The notes under the pieces are model-generated. The model made no database searches, was not told the origin of the DNA, and saw only the letters and a program-made list of their open reading frames with translations. DNA of 64,000 nt from Hanleya hanleyi. Its lineage: Eukaryota; Mollusca; Polyplacophora; Lepidopleurida; Hanleyidae. The stretch spans positions 1 through 64,000 of the forward strand of contig JAVTVY010037159.1 of NCBI GenBank assembly GCA_036873755.1, written 5' to 3'. Position 1 is the stretch's first letter; the number at the start of each line of letters is the position of its first letter. Both the position numbers and the translations under genes were made by a program. Below, piece by piece: positions 61,130 to 64,000 of this stretch.

Positions 61130-61560
61130 CTTGGACTGTTTTTTTTCATATTAAAATGCGTTTCTTTTGGCAGCCATCTTGAATATGACTGTCATTTTAC
61201 CGTGAAAGATTAATTTTATTCGTAGCAGGAATTATTTGCTTGGCACAATACATTAAGTGCACAATACAGAAATAATCCTTTACGCATTATATGATGATTT
61301 ACCACTAATTTGACCATTATCATGGCCGCCATTTTGAAATTGGCGGCCACCTTGGAAAATAATTTTACAGATCTTTTTTGGAAACGGACTAGAGCATTAA
61401 TAACAAGCATCGCTTCAAGGCCATCTTGAATTTGGCGGCCATATTGGAAAAAAATGAGTGGGTCCTTTTCAGAAAATGGTCAGGACATCTTTGGCTACTA
61501 TCATGCCAACTTTCATGCTTTTACCTCGAAGTGCACAATTCGGCTAATTTTGTGCACGAT
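61130..61560. repeat. Region with clustered ATGGCGGCC motifs
   Basis: GGCGGCCA/TGGCCGCC words in both orientations at 61324-61350 and 61405-61445. It resembles pieces of the TTAA-MITE family but the ends are not clear. Confidence 0.4.
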
Positions 61561-61827
61561 ATTGCTCCACTATTAGGGATCCTGCATCCCTAAGCTGCAC
61601 AGTCAAGGATACTAGCACCACATGGGTCCGAGGGAGGTTCCGCCCTGCTGATTACCAGACAAGTAACCATGAGGATCAGGCCGACGAGAAAAATACCTTT
61701 TGTCAGCATCTATATTCAAATGAAAATAGGAATATTAGTAGTGAACATGTAACCAATGCGTATTTTAAGGTGGAAGAGTTTCATTTATCCTTAACTGCAG
61801 AGCAATCTTAATAAATTAATATCCTAT

Positions 61828-62365
61828 CAATGCTCCTCAAACGTATATGTAGCTATGTGGGATCTTACTGATTTCAATTGAATTTGGTGTTCAGGGCGCC
61901 CAGGTCATCAATATTTAATAGTCTTATGACATCACAGCCGCATTTTAACTACTTTATTTGCAGTCGGGGAGGGGGGATAAGGTCATCGTCCCAGCTTTAA
62001 CCCAAGGGTTATTCCAAGGACCAGTCCATATCTCTACCCCGCATTTATGGCGCCAAATAGGAGGGAGCGCGGCAACATTAGAAGATACCCCTACATCAAT
62101 GCTCCTCAAACGTATATGTAGCTATGTAGGATCTTACTGATTTCAATTGAATTTGGTGTTCAGGGCGCCCAGGTCATAAATATTTAATAGTCTTATGACA
62201 TCACAGCCGCATTTTCACTACTTTATTTGCAGTCGGGGAGGGGGGATAAGGTCATCGTCCCAGCTTTAACCCAAGGGTTATTCCAAGGACCAGTCCATAT
62301 CTCTACCCCGCATTTATGGCGCCAAATAGGAGGGAGCGCGGCAACATTAGAAGATACCCCTACAG
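61828..62365. repeat. 269-bp tandem duplication carrying an exon-like segment
   Basis: Two nearly identical copies (61828-62096, 62097-62365). Each holds a splice-acceptor-like ACTTTATTTGCAG followed by an open frame (GDKVIVPALTQGLFQGPVH, HLWRQIGG). In the second copy the frame runs on to 62433 (SQPNIPYHYVPFKAL). No family is recognised. Confidence 0.75.
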
Positions 62366-62782
62366 CATGGCGTCTGATTCAGCTGAGCCAGCCAAATATC
62401 CCCTACCATTATGTTCCCTTCAAAGCACTATGACGATTTCTCGGGCTTGGTTGATACTCGCGTTACTGCAAGGCGGTTCGATCCTACAAGCGATATATCC
62501 AAATATAAATATGTCTGAGAGAGACAGAGACAGAGAGAGAGAATTAATGTTTAACGTCGCGTTCAGCAATATTTCAGCTATATAACGACGATCAAACAAA
62601 ATTCTAAGTATTCCAGCAAAAACAAATCAACAAGCCAGCAATCCAGAAGTAATCAACACAACACGCCAAAAGCATGTACATACATTAAAACAAACCGATT
62701 TCTCTCAAATAATCTAAAATACAGTCTTCTTTTATCCGACTATAAAGGTCTTCTAAAGTAGCTGCTTGATAAAAAGAATGTC

Positions 62783-63091
62783 TTAAAATCTATAGTCCAT
62801 CAGAATATGTTCCACTGTGAGATCTTCGTGGCATGGAATACACCTTGGGGCTGGTCCTCCTTTTAGTAAATGTTCGTGAATTAATCGGGTATGCCCGATT
62901 CTACATCGCCTGCTCATGGCTTGATCGAACCGTTTTTGGCTGCTCAGATGAGTATATCCTACAGTTTTTTTAGACTCATGAAGTTTGTTATTATCCACAG
63001 CATCCCATAAAAATTGAAACAACTTTCTCACATAAGCACAGATGGAAGGGTCTGAAATCGCTGTGATGTTTTGTGATACGTTCAGTCCCAT
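62783..63091 (-). pseudogene. LINE C-terminal fragment (region after RT/RNase H)
   Basis: The minus frame has SRRCRIGHTRLIHEHLLKG and PAPRCIPCHEDLTVEHIL, the conserved zinc-finger-like end of Jockey/I-group LINE proteins (C-x2-C ... H). The upstream part is not seen. Confidence 0.8.
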
Positions 63092-63099
63092 TCGTGTAT

Positions 63100-64000
63100 C
63101 ATCAGTACACCATGAGGACTGTCATCCATACATCGTAACGAAGGTGTGATCTTTGGGTGCAAATTATTCTCGATGGTTGTTTCTCTCTGGGCATACATGA
63201 TTGTGTAATACCGTAGTAGATCCATTTCATGAATATTACCTCGGAATATCATCGTGATTGCCTTGCGATAAGATGATTATCCTCAGTGAATTAAAAAAAT
63301 CAGAAAACGATTACACAATCGATAAATAGGGCAACTAAATTGAATTATAAACAAAAGGCCGTTGCTTGAAAATATAATCTTTTAAAAAGGTACAAAGACG
63401 CCGAGGAATAGCACCGTTCACATACCTTCGTTGAAACTTTGCTCTAGCTTGTTGGCTGTATCAGAAGTGATCTCCCAACGATATTTGTTTGCAGCTGGTG
63501 TCCGAAACTGAACAAGTTCATATATAGAGCTCGCGTTGGAAAAAAAAGATGTTTAGTGAGCTGTCTGTTATGGTGTCATGCATCGCTGAAGTCTAATAGG
63601 CATGCAATCGACCAAACGCAACACTTTTATTATTCGTCGAGATGCAGACCACAATTGTTCTTTACTTTCATAACAAAAGCCTTAGGCGACTTCGTGCACG
63701 GTACAACAAGTAGGACTACTGAGACTATTCATAATGAGTTGTTATCGTCTGCCTCAAGATCCTCCTTGGTACATCCTGATGATGAGTGCAATGAAAGCGT
63801 AAAAACAAACAATAAAACATGATGCAAAAGCCTCAAAGTTCGACTTTTCTATAGGCTCCGAGCCGGTGCACTTGACACCACTTGAACCCGGACACATAGA
63901 AAACACCGATATACAGACTCACAAGTATGTCTGTGTGAATAATTCCCCCAAGTGATCAGTGTATCCGTTTCACCCCATACCTGTATAATTCACCATTGTA
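63100..64000. other. No gene seen
   Basis: Only short ORFs. The stretch is AT-rich without an identified repeat. Confidence 0.4.

Overview
The window looks like a piece of an animal genome, most likely a marine mollusc (gastropod-like). The reasons are a long intron-rich secreted-protein gene built from CAP, ShK and EGF-like modules, a CR1/L2-type LINE, several short inverted-repeat DNA elements, and a Polinton/Maverick-type (adintovirus-like) endogenous DNA virus. The species assignment is inference. There is no bacterial-style operon, rRNA or CRISPR.

Layout. 1-3232 is a satellite of about 157-bp units with a duplicated 1.09-kb block. 5657-37983 (minus strand) carries one large gene that I assembled exon by exon: 17 exons, all with usable splice sites, with phases that chain without a stop for 674 codons. 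Domain order is signal peptide, acidic stretch, CAP1, ShK, Thr/Pro linker, CAP2, EGF, ShK, EGF. CAP1 and CAP2 are each split into five exons with identical phases and near-identical lengths, so the second arose by an exon-level tandem duplication. Its introns hold minisatellites (7944-8512, 10058-10340), foldback and MITE-like elements, retroelement fragments, and a 5'-truncated antisense LINE (34630-36576) lying against the acceptor of exon 3.

38000-45700 is repeat-rich. It holds tandem arrays, an intact gag-protease ORF without polymerase (41613-43361, minus), a hairpin-rich array (43770-44110), and 153-163-bp tandem units with CRE and NRF1-like palindromes (44790-45400).

45740-55270 is a compact Polinton-like element. 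It has a C2H2 zinc-finger gene on the minus strand. On the plus strand are two unknown small genes, integrase with a chromodomain, a membrane protein, packaging ATPase, a basic core protein, a structural protein, minor capsid protein, a pVI-like protein, major capsid protein and an adenain-like protease. No protein-primed DNA polymerase B is seen. Integrase, membrane protein, ATPase and minor capsid protein are frameshifted and the major capsid gene has an in-frame stop, so this is a decaying copy. The zinc-finger gene and the rightward genes diverge from an inverted duplication of promoter plus leader around an 84-bp tandem array.

55300-64000 holds LINE fragments, a TTAA-flanked MITE inserted inside one of them, diverged relatives of it, a rearranged partial second copy of the Polinton-like element (58760-60900, minus genes), a 269-bp tandem duplication and an RNase-H-region LINE fragment. 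Coordinates of repeats and exons were read by eye and can be off by a few bases.
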